Source: a virus. From it: DNA of 38,453 nucleotides. The notes under the pieces are model-generated. The model searched no databases. It was not told the origin of the DNA and worked only from the letters and a program-made list of their open reading frames with translations. The DNA is taken from IMG/VR virus record IMGVR_UViG_3300049827_000256, positions 1 through 38,453 of that record. One strand, 5' to 3'. Each line of letters starts with the position of its first letter. The first letter of the stretch is position 1. The translations under genes and the position numbers were made by a program. Positions 21,139 to 29,846 of this stretch are shown here, one piece after another.

Positions 21139-24100
21139 TACTTCTCCCCCACTGTGAGGTTCGGATAAAGCCCCTGGATGGTCGCCGGGTACGGGCTGCT
21201 CTGTCGAACGATGATCCGGGGGACCCGGTCGTAGTCGCCCTTGAACTCGACCTCAACGTTCCCGCTGGTGAGCTCGCCTTCCGGGAGCTTTCGAAACGGC
21301 ATGAGCTTACCTTCCACCGCCCCTGCCAGGAGCCCCGGTCCCGTATCGTACACCTTCGCCGTCAACTGGATCACGCGCTTGGTCTTGGTCTGGGTGGTTC
21401 CGCCCTGCTGAATCCCGAAGTCCGGCATGAGCGGGATGAGGGTGGCCTCGTAGGGCAGCCCGGCGTTGACCTTGGAGGCGGCTGAAGGGAGATTGAATCC
21501 GAATCCGTTGGCCTTGAGATTGTTGATATACACTTCGGCACCGGCCACGTAGACGAGCTCGTTCGAATAATCCCCGCCCGAAAGCGTGAAAGACAATTCG
21601 GACACGGGAGTCCCTCCAGCTCCGACGCTATACGTCACCTGGCCGAAGGGGACATCATCCACCAGCAACTGCACAATCTCCGTCGATTTGGTCCAGATCA
21701 TTGTGAACTTCTTGGGTGTCGCCCCTGAAGGAAGTGCTCCGATATTGGTATACCCTGGCGCTCCTCCATAAAGCCGAACCCCTTCACTGCTGAGTCTTAC
21801 TTCATAAGGACGACTCCCGGGCAAATTGAACTTGAACGCAAAGTATTGACTTAGAGTGTAACTGCCAAGACCGGAATAAGATCTAAACCACACGTCGAGT
21901 TGAAAAGAGTCCGGGACGGTCGTCACCCCTGAGAAGACTACCTTTTTGGCCGTGATGATGGTGAATCCGGAGGCATTGGACTTGAACTTGAAGGAAACAT
22001 CGCCGGATGAATCCACGGAAACCGCGTCCCCTGGGCCGACGAGTGAAGTCGTCCACGTCGCCAGAGAGGAACAATCATCGTCATAGTGGGCACCCTGCTT
22101 CACCGTCCTCGTCCCGATATTCTTTCCGTCCGCCAGGACGGCAACCTTTTCTCCGAGAAGGTGATCAAAGCCCGTGATCGTGGTAGCAGGAGCCCCATCA
22201 TACGAAAGCCCGGAATCCACCATAAACGCATCCGCCAGGGTCTCCGGGTTTCCGTAGCTCATGCGTTCGATGTAGCGCTTCGTGGTGCCTCCAATGGTCC
22301 GGTTGACGATGAAATAAACCTCGTCCCGGTCCGCCCCTGGAATGCAGCACACGTCCTCGAACAGCCCCATGGTTTCCCACCGGTACCAGGCTATCACCTT
22401 CTCCTGGGGGTAGTAGGTGCAACCGATGAGGCCGCCATCCTCGGTAACCGCCCACAGAGCTTTGTGAGGGAACTGCTGCCAAGACCACGCGACGATTCCG
22501 GCCCCGGTGATGTGCTCGGCAAGCTCGGTGATGTCCATGGCGACCAGGCTGTCTTTCTGAATGTCGTACTGAACCTCGTAGACAACCTTCCCCTCGATGC
22601 CGGCCATCAGAATGGCGTTCTGAGCGCGCACCGGCATCAGGTCCGGGTGGGTTCCCGGCATGTTGTGCGGCGTGGCCTTTGGGTTCGTCGGGGTCAGCGC
22701 CTCGTTCGGGTTGGTCGGCGCCAGCGTGTGAACCGCGTCGGACGTCCCAATGAGGAGCTTGTCCGTCGGGAGCATCCACCGGATCGCGTTGACCTGCTCT
22801 CCCAGCAGGGAGAACGACAGGGCGGCGTCATCCAGGGGGATCGGGACCATGTTCTCGTAGTCGTTGGTCTTGGAGCTCCACACCATCTGCGGGTTGTGGC
22901 GCGTTCCCCCGTGGAAGAGCCGGTCCCAACAGAAGGTGGTCGACCGCGGGAACCCCCTGTAATCCGACCACGCCCCTTCACTCCATTCCGTGGTCTGCAA
23001 GGTCTTTGTGAGAAGGAAGTCTTCCCCCATCTTGATCCAGTCCACGTAGGCCAGGCGGTCCGTGGTGCCCTTCCCGAATTGCGCGATCGTGACAAGCCCC
23101 TGGGTGAACGTCCCGGTCCTGGCGCACGCCACGTTTTGAGACACCGGGACCTTGTCCTTCCAAATGTCGAGCATGGCGATCCCGGCCTCTTCCATCACGA
23201 TATCGAGCGTCCACTCGATCCATTTTCCGGTCTCGACCGTGGACGCCCCTACCACCTTCCGGTACTCCGTCCCGTCGTGAACAAAAATCCCATCCGTTGC
23301 CCAAATAACAGCCGCCTGCATGTCGGACCGCTCGAGGGTGAAGAGAAAGTAATCCATGCTCCCGATCGTCCCGAGCGCAGAGAACCAGGAAGAGAACGTC
23401 ACCACGAACCTGGTGTAGTCGGTCGCCCCGAGGTCGATGGTGCGCTTGGCTTCCCCGTCAAACCCTGTCCCTGCGTTGAGGACCATGCAGGACTTTGTGT
23501 CGAAAGTTCCCTGCGTGCTGGCCGCGCTCCCCACATCCGCGTCGGTCCAGTCCGTGATAACGGAGCAGTTTTCATCCTTGAGGTTGGCGCTCGACACGTT
23601 GGAAGGGTCGCGTGCGTAGTCCGCCCCGCCGAACGTCTCAAGAACCGTCCCTGTAACAACGGTGTCGCTGGTGTACCCCGTCAGCCTGACGACCCCCCAC
23701 CGGGCGGACTGGCTTATCGTGACCGTGCACGCAACCGTCCCGGCCTCCGAGTCGGACGGCAGGATCGCTGCCCGATAGCGAACATTGGGCTTGTCCTCGT
23801 ACTCGGTTTTCGCGGTTACCCCTGTCAGAACCATCCAGTTGTACCAGGAGCTTCCGTTGTCGTAAGACTTCTGGATGGTCACCTTGTTGGGATACCCTGT
23901 GGTGACGTGTTGAAGCTGGATGGTGAACGACCCCTTGAGGCGGATGGATGGCCCGTATGACGGTGCAATCCCCGAGCTGTAAGCGCCGGCCGCGAATTTC
24001 TTGACGACTTTCGCCCCATTGTGGCGCAGCCTGAAAAGGCCTCCGACCTGGGCGGCATGGAAAAGGGACTTCGACGCCGTAAGGGTCACGGTTCCGGATT

Positions 24101-24626
24101 GCGCGCTCGGAGTGATCGATATCGTGGTGTCTGCATTGTCCGATAGGTAGGGACCGTCATTCCACTCCATCTCGGAGATGGTCCAATCCGTGTGGCCCGA
24201 CCTGGTCAATTTGTGCTGAATGTAGTCCTCGTGCACCATGTAGAGGACGTCGGCCGACTGGGTGAACTTCACCGCCCGGATATCCTCCTCGGCGAAAGGG
24301 GAAACGATCTCGTACGGATCCTGGCCGTCAACGATCTGCCCGCCGTTCATCAGAAACCGGAAGTACTCGTCGCCTGCTTCAATGACGTAGGCTTGTTCCG
24401 TGTTGAACTTGAACGGGAAGAGGCGCGACAGCTTGGAGGAATCCTTTGTCTCAGCCACGAAGATGAGACCGGGGCGCATGATCGCCGGTCCGATCGGGCT
24501 CACGATCCAGTTTTCGAGCAGCTCGCACCCATTGTTGTGGCGCGCGATGTCGAACCGGCCGCGCATCTGAGGGGAAAGCTCTCCGCTCGTGAAGTTGGTA
24601 ATGGCTGGATCGGCCTTCATCGGCAT
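21138..24626 (-). CDS. Tail tubular protein B-like nozzle protein
   Basis: The 1162-aa protein starts with the family motif FTSGELSPQMRGRFDIARH, then LLENWIVSPIGPAIMRPGL and LFPFKFNTEQAYVIEAG, as in T7 gp12-type tail nozzle / stabilisation proteins of podoviruses. The C-terminus ends with RIIVRQSSPYPATIQGLYPNL, another conserved feature. Between them lie beta-rich insertions, including two lectin-like modules (about residues 335-560 and 860-1040) with WFSALGT/WFRSYSG patterns. It is larger than T7 gp12 (about 800 aa), so the insertions may serve host-surface binding. Confidence 0.85.
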   Translation of the reverse strand: MPMKADPAITNFTSGELSPQMRGRFDIARHNNGCELLENWIVSPIGPAIMRPGLIFVAETKDSSKLSRLFPFKFNTEQAYVIEAGDEYFRFLMNGGQIVDGQDPYEIVSPFAEEDIRAVKFTQSADVLYMVHEDYIQHKLTRSGHTDWTISEMEWNDGPYLSDNADTTISITPSAQSGTVTLTASKSLFHAAQVGGLFRLRHNGAKVVKKFAAGAYSSGIAPSYGPSIRLKGSFTIQLQHVTTGYPNKVTIQKSYDNGSSWYNWMVLTGVTAKTEYEDKPNVRYRAAILPSDSEAGTVACTVTISQSARWGVVRLTGYTSDTVVTGTVLETFGGADYARDPSNVSSANLKDENCSVITDWTDADVGSAASTQGTFDTKSCMVLNAGTGFDGEAKRTIDLGATDYTRFVVTFSSWFSALGTIGSMDYFLFTLERSDMQAAVIWATDGIFVHDGTEYRKVVGASTVETGKWIEWTLDIVMEEAGIAMLDIWKDKVPVSQNVACARTGTFTQGLVTIAQFGKGTTDRLAYVDWIKMGEDFLLTKTLQTTEWSEGAWSDYRGFPRSTTFCWDRLFHGGTRHNPQMVWSSKTNDYENMVPIPLDDAALSFSLLGEQVNAIRWMLPTDKLLIGTSDAVHTLAPTNPNEALTPTNPKATPHNMPGTHPDLMPVRAQNAILMAGIEGKVVYEVQYDIQKDSLVAMDITELAEHITGAGIVAWSWQQFPHKALWAVTEDGGLIGCTYYPQEKVIAWYRWETMGLFEDVCCIPGADRDEVYFIVNRTIGGTTKRYIERMSYGNPETLADAFMVDSGLSYDGAPATTITGFDHLLGEKVAVLADGKNIGTRTVKQGAHYDDDCSSLATWTTSLVGPGDAVSVDSSGDVSFKFKSNASGFTIITAKKVVFSGVTTVPDSFQLDVWFRSYSGLGSYTLSQYFAFKFNLPGSRPYEVRLSSEGVRLYGGAPGYTNIGALPSGATPKKFTMIWTKSTEIVQLLVDDVPFGQVTYSVGAGGTPVSELSFTLSGGDYSNELVYVAGAEVYINNLKANGFGFNLPSAASKVNAGLPYEATLIPLMPDFGIQQGGTTQTKTKRVIQLTAKVYDTGPGLLAGAVEGKLMPFRKLPEGELTSGNVEVEFKGDYDRVPRIIVRQSSPYPATIQGLYPNLTVGEK

Positions 24627-24641
24627 GGTGTGTGCTCCGTG

Positions 24642-25199
24642 TTAGAGTCTCGCGAGCGTCCACTCGCTAATGCCCTCGTCGACCTGGTGAAAACTCTCGC
24701 GCGCGTTGGCCAGGCGTGCCTCGTGCAGGGCGTCCTGGTACGCGGCCCAGCACTCCTGGACCTTGGTGCCGGAACCCGTGACGGCGAACGCGATGTGAAA
24801 CCCCATGCGCGCGGCGAAGGCCTGAACAAACAGGTCGTCATAAGCCGAAGGGTCGGTCTGGAGAAACGTGTACAGGATGTACGGATCCAACGTGTTGGTG
24901 AGGAGCTGCCCCCCCTCCACCTGATAATCGTCCCCGCCTTCGAGCTCAAGAATCCTGACGCAATCCGTCGGGAGCGCATAGGCGTTGTCCCACCCGTAAA
25001 CCGGGGTGGTGGCCTCCGTCGTGAGCTGCGCCCGCTTCCGCGCGAAGTTGTACGGGTAAGACCGCAGAACCTCGCGGAGGCAGCGGTCATAGTCGAAGTC
25101 GAGGAGCTCAACGAGCTTCCGGTCCTCATCGATCGACTCGATATAATCGGACCCGAGAAGCGCTGCCACCTTGTTATAGATTTCAAGACGGGTTGCCAT
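24642..25199 (-). CDS. Tail tubular protein A-like adaptor (gp11-like)
   Basis: The 185-aa protein (MATRLEIYNKVAALLG...) shows the gp11/gatekeeper pattern: an N-terminal helix, then DRCLREVLRSYPYNFARKRA, YGWDNAYALPTDCVRIL, FVQAFAARMGFHIAF, and a C-terminal helix pair. In T7-like tails this dodecameric ring connects the portal to the nozzle encoded next (gap 15 bases). The start at 25199 follows GGAGG with nine-base spacing; a TTG two codons earlier is possible. Confidence 0.85.
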   Translation of the reverse strand: MATRLEIYNKVAALLGSDYIESIDEDRKLVELLDFDYDRCLREVLRSYPYNFARKRAQLTTEATTPVYGWDNAYALPTDCVRILELEGGDDYQVEGGQLLTNTLDPYILYTFLQTDPSAYDDLFVQAFAARMGFHIAFAVTGSGTKVQECWAAYQDALHEARLANARESFHQVDEGISEWTLARL

Positions 25200-25260
25200 T
25201 ACCAATCCCCTCCGGGAGGTAGTGGGGCCGGAGATCCGAGAACCGCCGACCCCTGTTTTC

Positions 25261-25704
25261 TTACGGCATCATGTAGACAACCACGGTTTTGACGACCGGC
25301 GTGGTGGCCGCATTGTTTGCGCCGGCGAGCTTGAGCTGGATGTCGGTCTCGGCCGGGTACTCATAGCCCTGGCCGGCGGCGTTGTAGGTGTTGGCCACTC
25401 GCCCGGTTGACGTGGATGCGGCGGCTACCAGGATCCGGTCATCATCACCCGCATCCCCGAGAGACAGCGTGGTGGACGCGGTGAGCCCGGCCGTTTGAAT
25501 CACGATCGAGCACAGCTCCGGGATGATCACCGCCCCCTTGGGAATGCGCGCCACGGAGATGGTGGACCCGATATCAGCGGCGACGGCGGTCCATGTATCG
25601 ACCACAGCCCGAAGCTTCCCTTGATTCAGGTTGCTGGGAACCAGCACCGGAGGGGTCGCGGCGTACTTCGCGAAATTGACACCTTGAACAGCAACAACAG
25701 CCAT
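25261..25704 (-). CDS. Structural protein downstream of the capsid, possible head decoration
   Basis: The 147-aa product is rich in Ala, Val and Thr with alternating hydrophobic residues (predicted beta), e.g. ISVARIPKGAVIIPELCSIV, TASTTLSLGDAGDDDR and TPVVKTVVVYMM. Proteins of this shape, with the GDAGDDDR-type loop, regularly follow the capsid gene in podoviruses of this group. Whether it decorates the head or belongs to the neck is not clear from sequence. Confidence 0.6.
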   Translation of the reverse strand: MAVVAVQGVNFAKYAATPPVLVPSNLNQGKLRAVVDTWTAVAADIGSTISVARIPKGAVIIPELCSIVIQTAGLTASTTLSLGDAGDDDRILVAAASTSTGRVANTYNAAGQGYEYPAETDIQLKLAGANNAATTPVVKTVVVYMMP

Positions 25705-25753
25705 TGGATGGCCTCCTTATCGTGGTGGCCCGGTTTGACCCGGGCCGTTGAGA

Positions 25754-26629
25754 TTACGCCTCGGTGCATTGAACCTCGACCACCTTGGCCTCTTCCATCC
25801 GCGTGGCCCCGATGCTCATCCCGTAGTAGACCTGCGTCGCGTAGTTCTTGTCGGGCCTGGTGTCGATGGCCCCGCGGGGCTCGGCACCGACGCCCAGGAG
25901 CATCCCCCCTTGAGCCCAGCACAGACACGAACGGGTCGTGCTGGCCTTGGCGAGCCGGTTGGACATGATGAACTTGAAGCCCATGAACGTGTCGATTTCT
26001 CCGCGCACGAGGGCCTTGATGGTGTTGTAGTCGGCGGACACGAACTTCGCGGAGTCCGAAGCGTTGTCGAGAAGGTTGCGAAGCTGCTGAGCCCCGAGAA
26101 CAAAGAACCGCGGCTCTTCGGGATCGACATCCGCCGTGTCGAGAATCTGCTTTGCGTTAGCCAGCTTGCCAACGGTTAGGCCAACACCGCCGTGGGCGAT
26201 CTGGTTGGTTCCGGTCGGGAACGTCACGCCCGTGGACCCGTCCTCACCGGTGTAGGCGGTCGCGAGCGCGGAAGCGATGATTTCGTCATCTATGGCGCGC
26301 CCCATCGCAAACGCCGCCGTCATGGCGTAATCACTGGTGGGGTCGTTCAGCATCTTGACCTTGTCCAGGTTGTCGATGAGATCGGCCCAGTCGTAGTCGA
26401 CCAGGGTGAGCCGCCTCCGGCTGTGGGGGGTGTTGACCATCGGGGTGTCACCGTGGCGCGTCTGACGTTTCACGGCAGCAGCGGACCCGATTTGATCGAA
26501 GAAGGCGTTCTTGCCGACAACGGACTCTTGCCTTACGGCCGAACGGAGCTTGCTCCCCTTTTGCTGGGAGAGCAGGTCGACGTTGGCTCGGTACTGCTGC
26601 ACAAAGGCAGTCGTGACTTGGAAAGACAT
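25754..26629 (-). CDS. Major capsid protein
   Basis: The 291-aa protein has the features of the Phage_capsid_3-type HK97-fold coat proteins: AFVQQYRANVDLLSQQ, FFDQIGSAAAVKRQTRHGDT, RRRLTLVDYDWADLIDNLDK, YAMTAAFAMGRAIDDEI, and the C-terminal CWAQGGMLLGVG...IGATRM. It self-assembles around the scaffold encoded upstream. The length lacks any obvious delta-domain protease-processed extension. It is followed by the decoration-like gene, 49 bases further on. Confidence 0.85.
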   Translation of the reverse strand: MSFQVTTAFVQQYRANVDLLSQQKGSKLRSAVRQESVVGKNAFFDQIGSAAAVKRQTRHGDTPMVNTPHSRRRLTLVDYDWADLIDNLDKVKMLNDPTSDYAMTAAFAMGRAIDDEIIASALATAYTGEDGSTGVTFPTGTNQIAHGGVGLTVGKLANAKQILDTADVDPEEPRFFVLGAQQLRNLLDNASDSAKFVSADYNTIKALVRGEIDTFMGFKFIMSNRLAKASTTRSCLCWAQGGMLLGVGAEPRGAIDTRPDKNYATQVYYGMSIGATRMEEAKVVEVQCTEA

Positions 26630-26829
26630 ACGTTCTCCTCGTAAGAATCGAGAAGGTCAGGGTTCGGCGGGTTGTCCTTGCGGATCCGTCCTTCGCTTAA
26701 CGGCCGATCGCCGGTCCCGAGTCAAGCGGCTGGGTGCTCGCCGTAGGATCTCCCCGGAGGGAGGTTGTCCTATTCGCTTGGTGGACCGTCCGGAAGGATC
26801 CTTGCGGGTTGTCCCTCCGAGCGCTCCGG
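26630..26829. other. Intergenic region between scaffold and capsid with short repeats
   Basis: These 200 bases hold no convincing gene. GGTTGTCC occurs three times (26670, 26763, 26807), twice within the longer GCGGGTTGTCC (26667, 26804). Palindromes AAGGATCCTT (26794-26803) and CGGATCCG (26681-26688) are also present. In an otherwise densely overlapping operon this gap may carry RNA structure, a processing site or an internal promoter that raises capsid expression. Confidence 0.4.
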
Positions 26830-27708
26830 CTATTCCGCTCCGGATTGCTCCGGGTGGAGATACTGATACAGTTCCGACATCCGCGCGACGGCGGCCTGGT
26901 GGCCCGGGTCCCTCTTGTCGAAATACGCCTTGTTCAGCGGGTTGTTCGTGTCTCCCGTGATGGCGGCGATTTCGGCTTTAGCCTGGCCAGGGGTCATGGC
27001 CTCGCCCCCGGCAGCGGGCCTTCCGCGCAGAGAATCCTCGCTCATCTTCTCCCCGATCCGCGCGAACATGCGCATGAGAGCCGGGGCCCCGATCGCCTCG
27101 CGGAGCTTTTCGATGGTCTCCGTGTCGGCGAATTTGTCAGCCACCAGGCGCCCGCGCTCAAGCTGCTGATCGTAGGCCGCGCCCCACTCACGACGCATGA
27201 GGGCTTCCACTTCCTTGCCCTTCTTCTCGTGGGCGGCCTTGATGGTCTCGTTGGCCTCGGCAAGAAGCTTCTGGTCCAGCTGGACGTACTCCTCGAGGAG
27301 GGACTTCGCTGCCTGCTGAGAGAGCCCGTGCTTGAACGCGGTCTGCCTCCACCAGTCGATCACGGTGTCCGGGTACGGGGACTGCTCGTTTTCCCTGACC
27401 AGGTGGTACTTGTCCGGGGATTCAGGGCGTCCGACCTGGGTGTAGAAATAATCCCACTCGGCCTGACTCGCGCCTTCCTTGGGGAGCAATACCCCCTTTC
27501 GGCCGGCGAGCTCCTGAGCGTTGACATAGCCCTTCGCAAGGGACTCCATGTCCTTGATGTTCGCAAGCGAAGCATGCCCGCGCAGGTCCTCCGGGAGCTG
27601 CTGCAGGAACTCGTTCTGAACCCCGCCGCTGCCGTCTCCGGATCCACCTTCACCCACGCCGCTCTCACCCGTTCCGCCTTGCCCTTGCCCTTGCCCTTCG
27701 TCAGCCAT
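26830..27708 (-). CDS. Capsid scaffolding protein
   Basis: The 292-aa protein has a Gly/Gln-rich disordered start (GQGQGQGGTGESGVGEG), a region with YFYTQVGRPESPDKY, long charged helices (LLAEANETIKAAHEKKGKEV), and a polar C-terminus. This is the usual make-up of podovirus scaffolds, which guide capsid assembly and then leave. It lies directly upstream of the capsid gene, and its start overlaps the Bbp19-like stop (TAATG). Confidence 0.8.
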   Translation of the reverse strand: MADEGQGQGQGGTGESGVGEGGSGDGSGGVQNEFLQQLPEDLRGHASLANIKDMESLAKGYVNAQELAGRKGVLLPKEGASQAEWDYFYTQVGRPESPDKYHLVRENEQSPYPDTVIDWWRQTAFKHGLSQQAAKSLLEEYVQLDQKLLAEANETIKAAHEKKGKEVEALMRREWGAAYDQQLERGRLVADKFADTETIEKLREAIGAPALMRMFARIGEKMSEDSLRGRPAAGGEAMTPGQAKAEIAAITGDTNNPLNKAYFDKRDPGHQAAVARMSELYQYLHPEQSGAE

Positions 27709-27959
27709 TACGCTTCCTCTTCTGTTGCCGTGAGTGGTTTCTTCGACTCCATGGGAGCCGACATCATCCTGACTATATGGTGAAACACGCTTCGCCTCCC
27801 CTCTCGGAAGGCAATGTCGGCGTGCGTTCCGCCATGAACGAACGAAATTTCATTGAACCCTGTGAAGGCCATGAGATCGGCCAGCACCATTTCCGGGTGC
27901 TCCCCGGAAAACGCGATCCGATACGAAATCATGAGCTGCTTGAGGTCTTCGTCCGTCAC
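27708..27959 (-). CDS. Bbp19-like small protein
   Basis: The 83-aa protein (MTDEDLKQLMISYRIAFSGE...) has the YRIAF, VLADLMAFTGF and ADIAFREGRRSVFHHIV elements of the phage domain named after BPP-1 Bbp19, normally encoded between portal and scaffold as here. The function is not established; a head-assembly or internal-head role is presumed. Its start overlaps the portal stop by ATGA, its stop overlaps the scaffold start. Confidence 0.75.
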   Translation of the reverse strand: MTDEDLKQLMISYRIAFSGEHPEMVLADLMAFTGFNEISFVHGGTHADIAFREGRRSVFHHIVRMMSAPMESKKPLTATEEEA

Positions 27960-29629
27960 TGCTGCATCCCCATCTGTTGCATGATGTCGGCTGGTTTGAT
28001 CCCACCGGCGCTCTTATCAATAAGCCCGGCATCAGCGGCAGTTTTAGCCCCGGCCACCAATCGCTCGGCGCTGGCCGCGTCCGCCGCTTCCTTCATGACC
28101 TCGGCCTTGGCCTGCCGAATGGCGTCGCGCTGCTTGGGATCCTTGAGCCACGACTGCGGAACCCCGGAAGACTCGCAGATATCCAGGAAGACCGCGTCCG
28201 TGTCCACATTGTCGAGCACTTCCGGGACGGCCTGCACCAGGGGCCCGGCGTTCGAGAACGCACGCATCAACGCTCCGGCCCTCTGGAGCTTCTGGCCCAT
28301 CATGAGCGGGCTCTCATACTGGACTTCGATCTTCGATCCAGGGTTCTCTTCGGCCCACTTCATCAACAAATCAGGGATGGGTGGGAGCTTCCCGGCCCGG
28401 TAGCAGATCCCGAAAATGCGGTCCACCATCGGGTCGAAGAACTCATAAAAGAGGCGCCCCCCGACCGGACCCAGGATCCGCGCCTGGTCCTGGTAGCGCT
28501 GAACGACCTCGGTCGCCGTCATGTTCGGGTTGATCGGGAGCTGCAGCAGGTCCCCGTGAAACGCGTTCGTGATCGCCGATCGCTTGTCCTGCTCGAGCTC
28601 CATCACGAACGGGAGCTGCGACGGGACGGGCATGGCCTCAATCCGCGCCTGCATCTGCTTGTTATAGAAGTTGATGGCGTTCGGCCCGATCCGGATCGGC
28701 ATCATGTACCCATCGTCAGGGACCTGAAGCGGGGGTTTGGCGATCCGTTCCCCGGCCTTCCGGTTGGTCTCCACCATCTTGTTGAGCTGCTTGGTGTCGG
28801 CCAGGGCAACCATCCCGTTGGAGCGCCCGTAAAGTTCTCCGGTTTGCTTGCTGAGGCGAGGGACGCACCAGGGGAACTCGTAGTATCCGCTCTCCTTGAT
28901 GATGTGGTGGCCGGCGTGCTCGATCGTCACGGAAGCCCACGGGAGGTTCCGGTTGTCCTCCTTTCCGGGGTCGTAGTCGTGCCTCGGATAGACGCAGTGG
29001 AGGATTGTGATTTTCCCGTCCGGCTTGTCGACCGAGTTCTGCTTCACTGCCGAGGATACCGCGTCCCCATACTCCTGCACGGCCTGCCGGTTCGTCATCG
29101 GGACCTTACGGAAAACCGTGTCCACCGACCCGTCCGAAGCCTCGGCGACCACGCAATCGGTTACGGAATACGTCGAGAACCGGAACATCGTGACAGGGTG
29201 CTCGTCCACATAGATCGGGCTCGTCCCGAAAAGCCCGAGATCGTAGCACGCCTGGTTGAACTCCATGTGAAAGTTGGAGCTGTTGAGGTACGAATGAAGA
29301 ACCTCCGAGCTCTCCTCGAGGAACCGGGAAATCTCCTTGTCCTTCATCATCCGCTTGTCCGGGACGTGCAGCGAGAACATCGTCGCGCCCGGGTTGGCTA
29401 GCAGGGAGTGGATCGCATTGGCGAACTTCCCGAGCTGATACGTGGGATGGCTGTCGAAGATGTACTCCGTGCCCTTGGCGCCCTGCATCTGGGACGTAAC
29501 CTCGGCCTTCCATTGCCGCCAGGGCATGAAGTATTGCGCTAGCTCCCGCCACTGGGACACGAACGCGGATCGCTCGCTCTCTAGGGCGTCGAATCGTCTG
29601 ATCAGATCTCCGGCCTTGTCCGTACTCAT
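27956..29629 (-). CDS. Portal / head-tail connector protein
   Basis: The 557-aa protein matches podovirus head-tail connectors: WRELAQYFMPWR near the start, FDSHPTYQLGKFANAIHSLL, YDLGLFGTSPIYVDE, PMTNRQAVQEYGD, and the long stem/crown helices with TATEVVQRYQDQARILGP and RLFYEFFDPMVDRIF. Twelve copies form the portal through which TerL packages DNA and to which the gp11-like adaptor binds. The C-terminal helical tail (residues 500-557) is typical. Confidence 0.9.
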   Translation of the reverse strand: MSTDKAGDLIRRFDALESERSAFVSQWRELAQYFMPWRQWKAEVTSQMQGAKGTEYIFDSHPTYQLGKFANAIHSLLANPGATMFSLHVPDKRMMKDKEISRFLEESSEVLHSYLNSSNFHMEFNQACYDLGLFGTSPIYVDEHPVTMFRFSTYSVTDCVVAEASDGSVDTVFRKVPMTNRQAVQEYGDAVSSAVKQNSVDKPDGKITILHCVYPRHDYDPGKEDNRNLPWASVTIEHAGHHIIKESGYYEFPWCVPRLSKQTGELYGRSNGMVALADTKQLNKMVETNRKAGERIAKPPLQVPDDGYMMPIRIGPNAINFYNKQMQARIEAMPVPSQLPFVMELEQDKRSAITNAFHGDLLQLPINPNMTATEVVQRYQDQARILGPVGGRLFYEFFDPMVDRIFGICYRAGKLPPIPDLLMKWAEENPGSKIEVQYESPLMMGQKLQRAGALMRAFSNAGPLVQAVPEVLDNVDTDAVFLDICESSGVPQSWLKDPKQRDAIRQAKAEVMKEAADAASAERLVAGAKTAADAGLIDKSAGGIKPADIMQQMGMQQ

Positions 29630-29633
29630 CGAG

Positions 29634-29834
29634 CTATTCTCCCAGAGCCGCTTTCATCTTCACCGGTGCGCTTCCGGCATCGTAGCCGGCGCCGAAGTTG
29701 GTCATTGTGTCCTTGCGCCCGGCGCTCTTGATGGCCATGATCCGGACCCGTTCGCGAGCCTGGTCGATTTCCTTGTCCTCCGGAAGCGGAGCCTTCGGAG
29801 GAGGAGGGGGACTCGGTGCACCGCCGCCGCCCAT
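29634..29834 (-). CDS. Small Gly/Pro-rich protein between TerL and portal
   Basis: The 66-aa product begins MGGGGAPSPPPPPKAP, then has a charged helix (EDKEIDQARERVRIMAIKSA) and a short tail containing MTNFGAGYD. AAGGAG precedes the ATG. Small proteins with a Gly/Pro-rich start in exactly this slot are common in related podoviruses; the role is unknown. The position suggests a head or packaging accessory. Confidence 0.7.
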   Translation of the reverse strand: MGGGGAPSPPPPPKAPLPEDKEIDQARERVRIMAIKSAGRKDTMTNFGAGYDAGSAPVKMKAALGE

Positions 29835-29846
29835 AAGCCGGTCTCC

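Noticed and set aside
22086-23960. A 624-codon plus-strand frame opposite the tail nozzle gene
   Set aside because: Arg/Pro/His-rich low-information translation, antisense to a protein with conserved family motifs.
27977-29401. A 474-codon plus-strand frame opposite the portal gene
   Set aside because: Antisense shadow; the minus-strand product has a full set of portal motifs.
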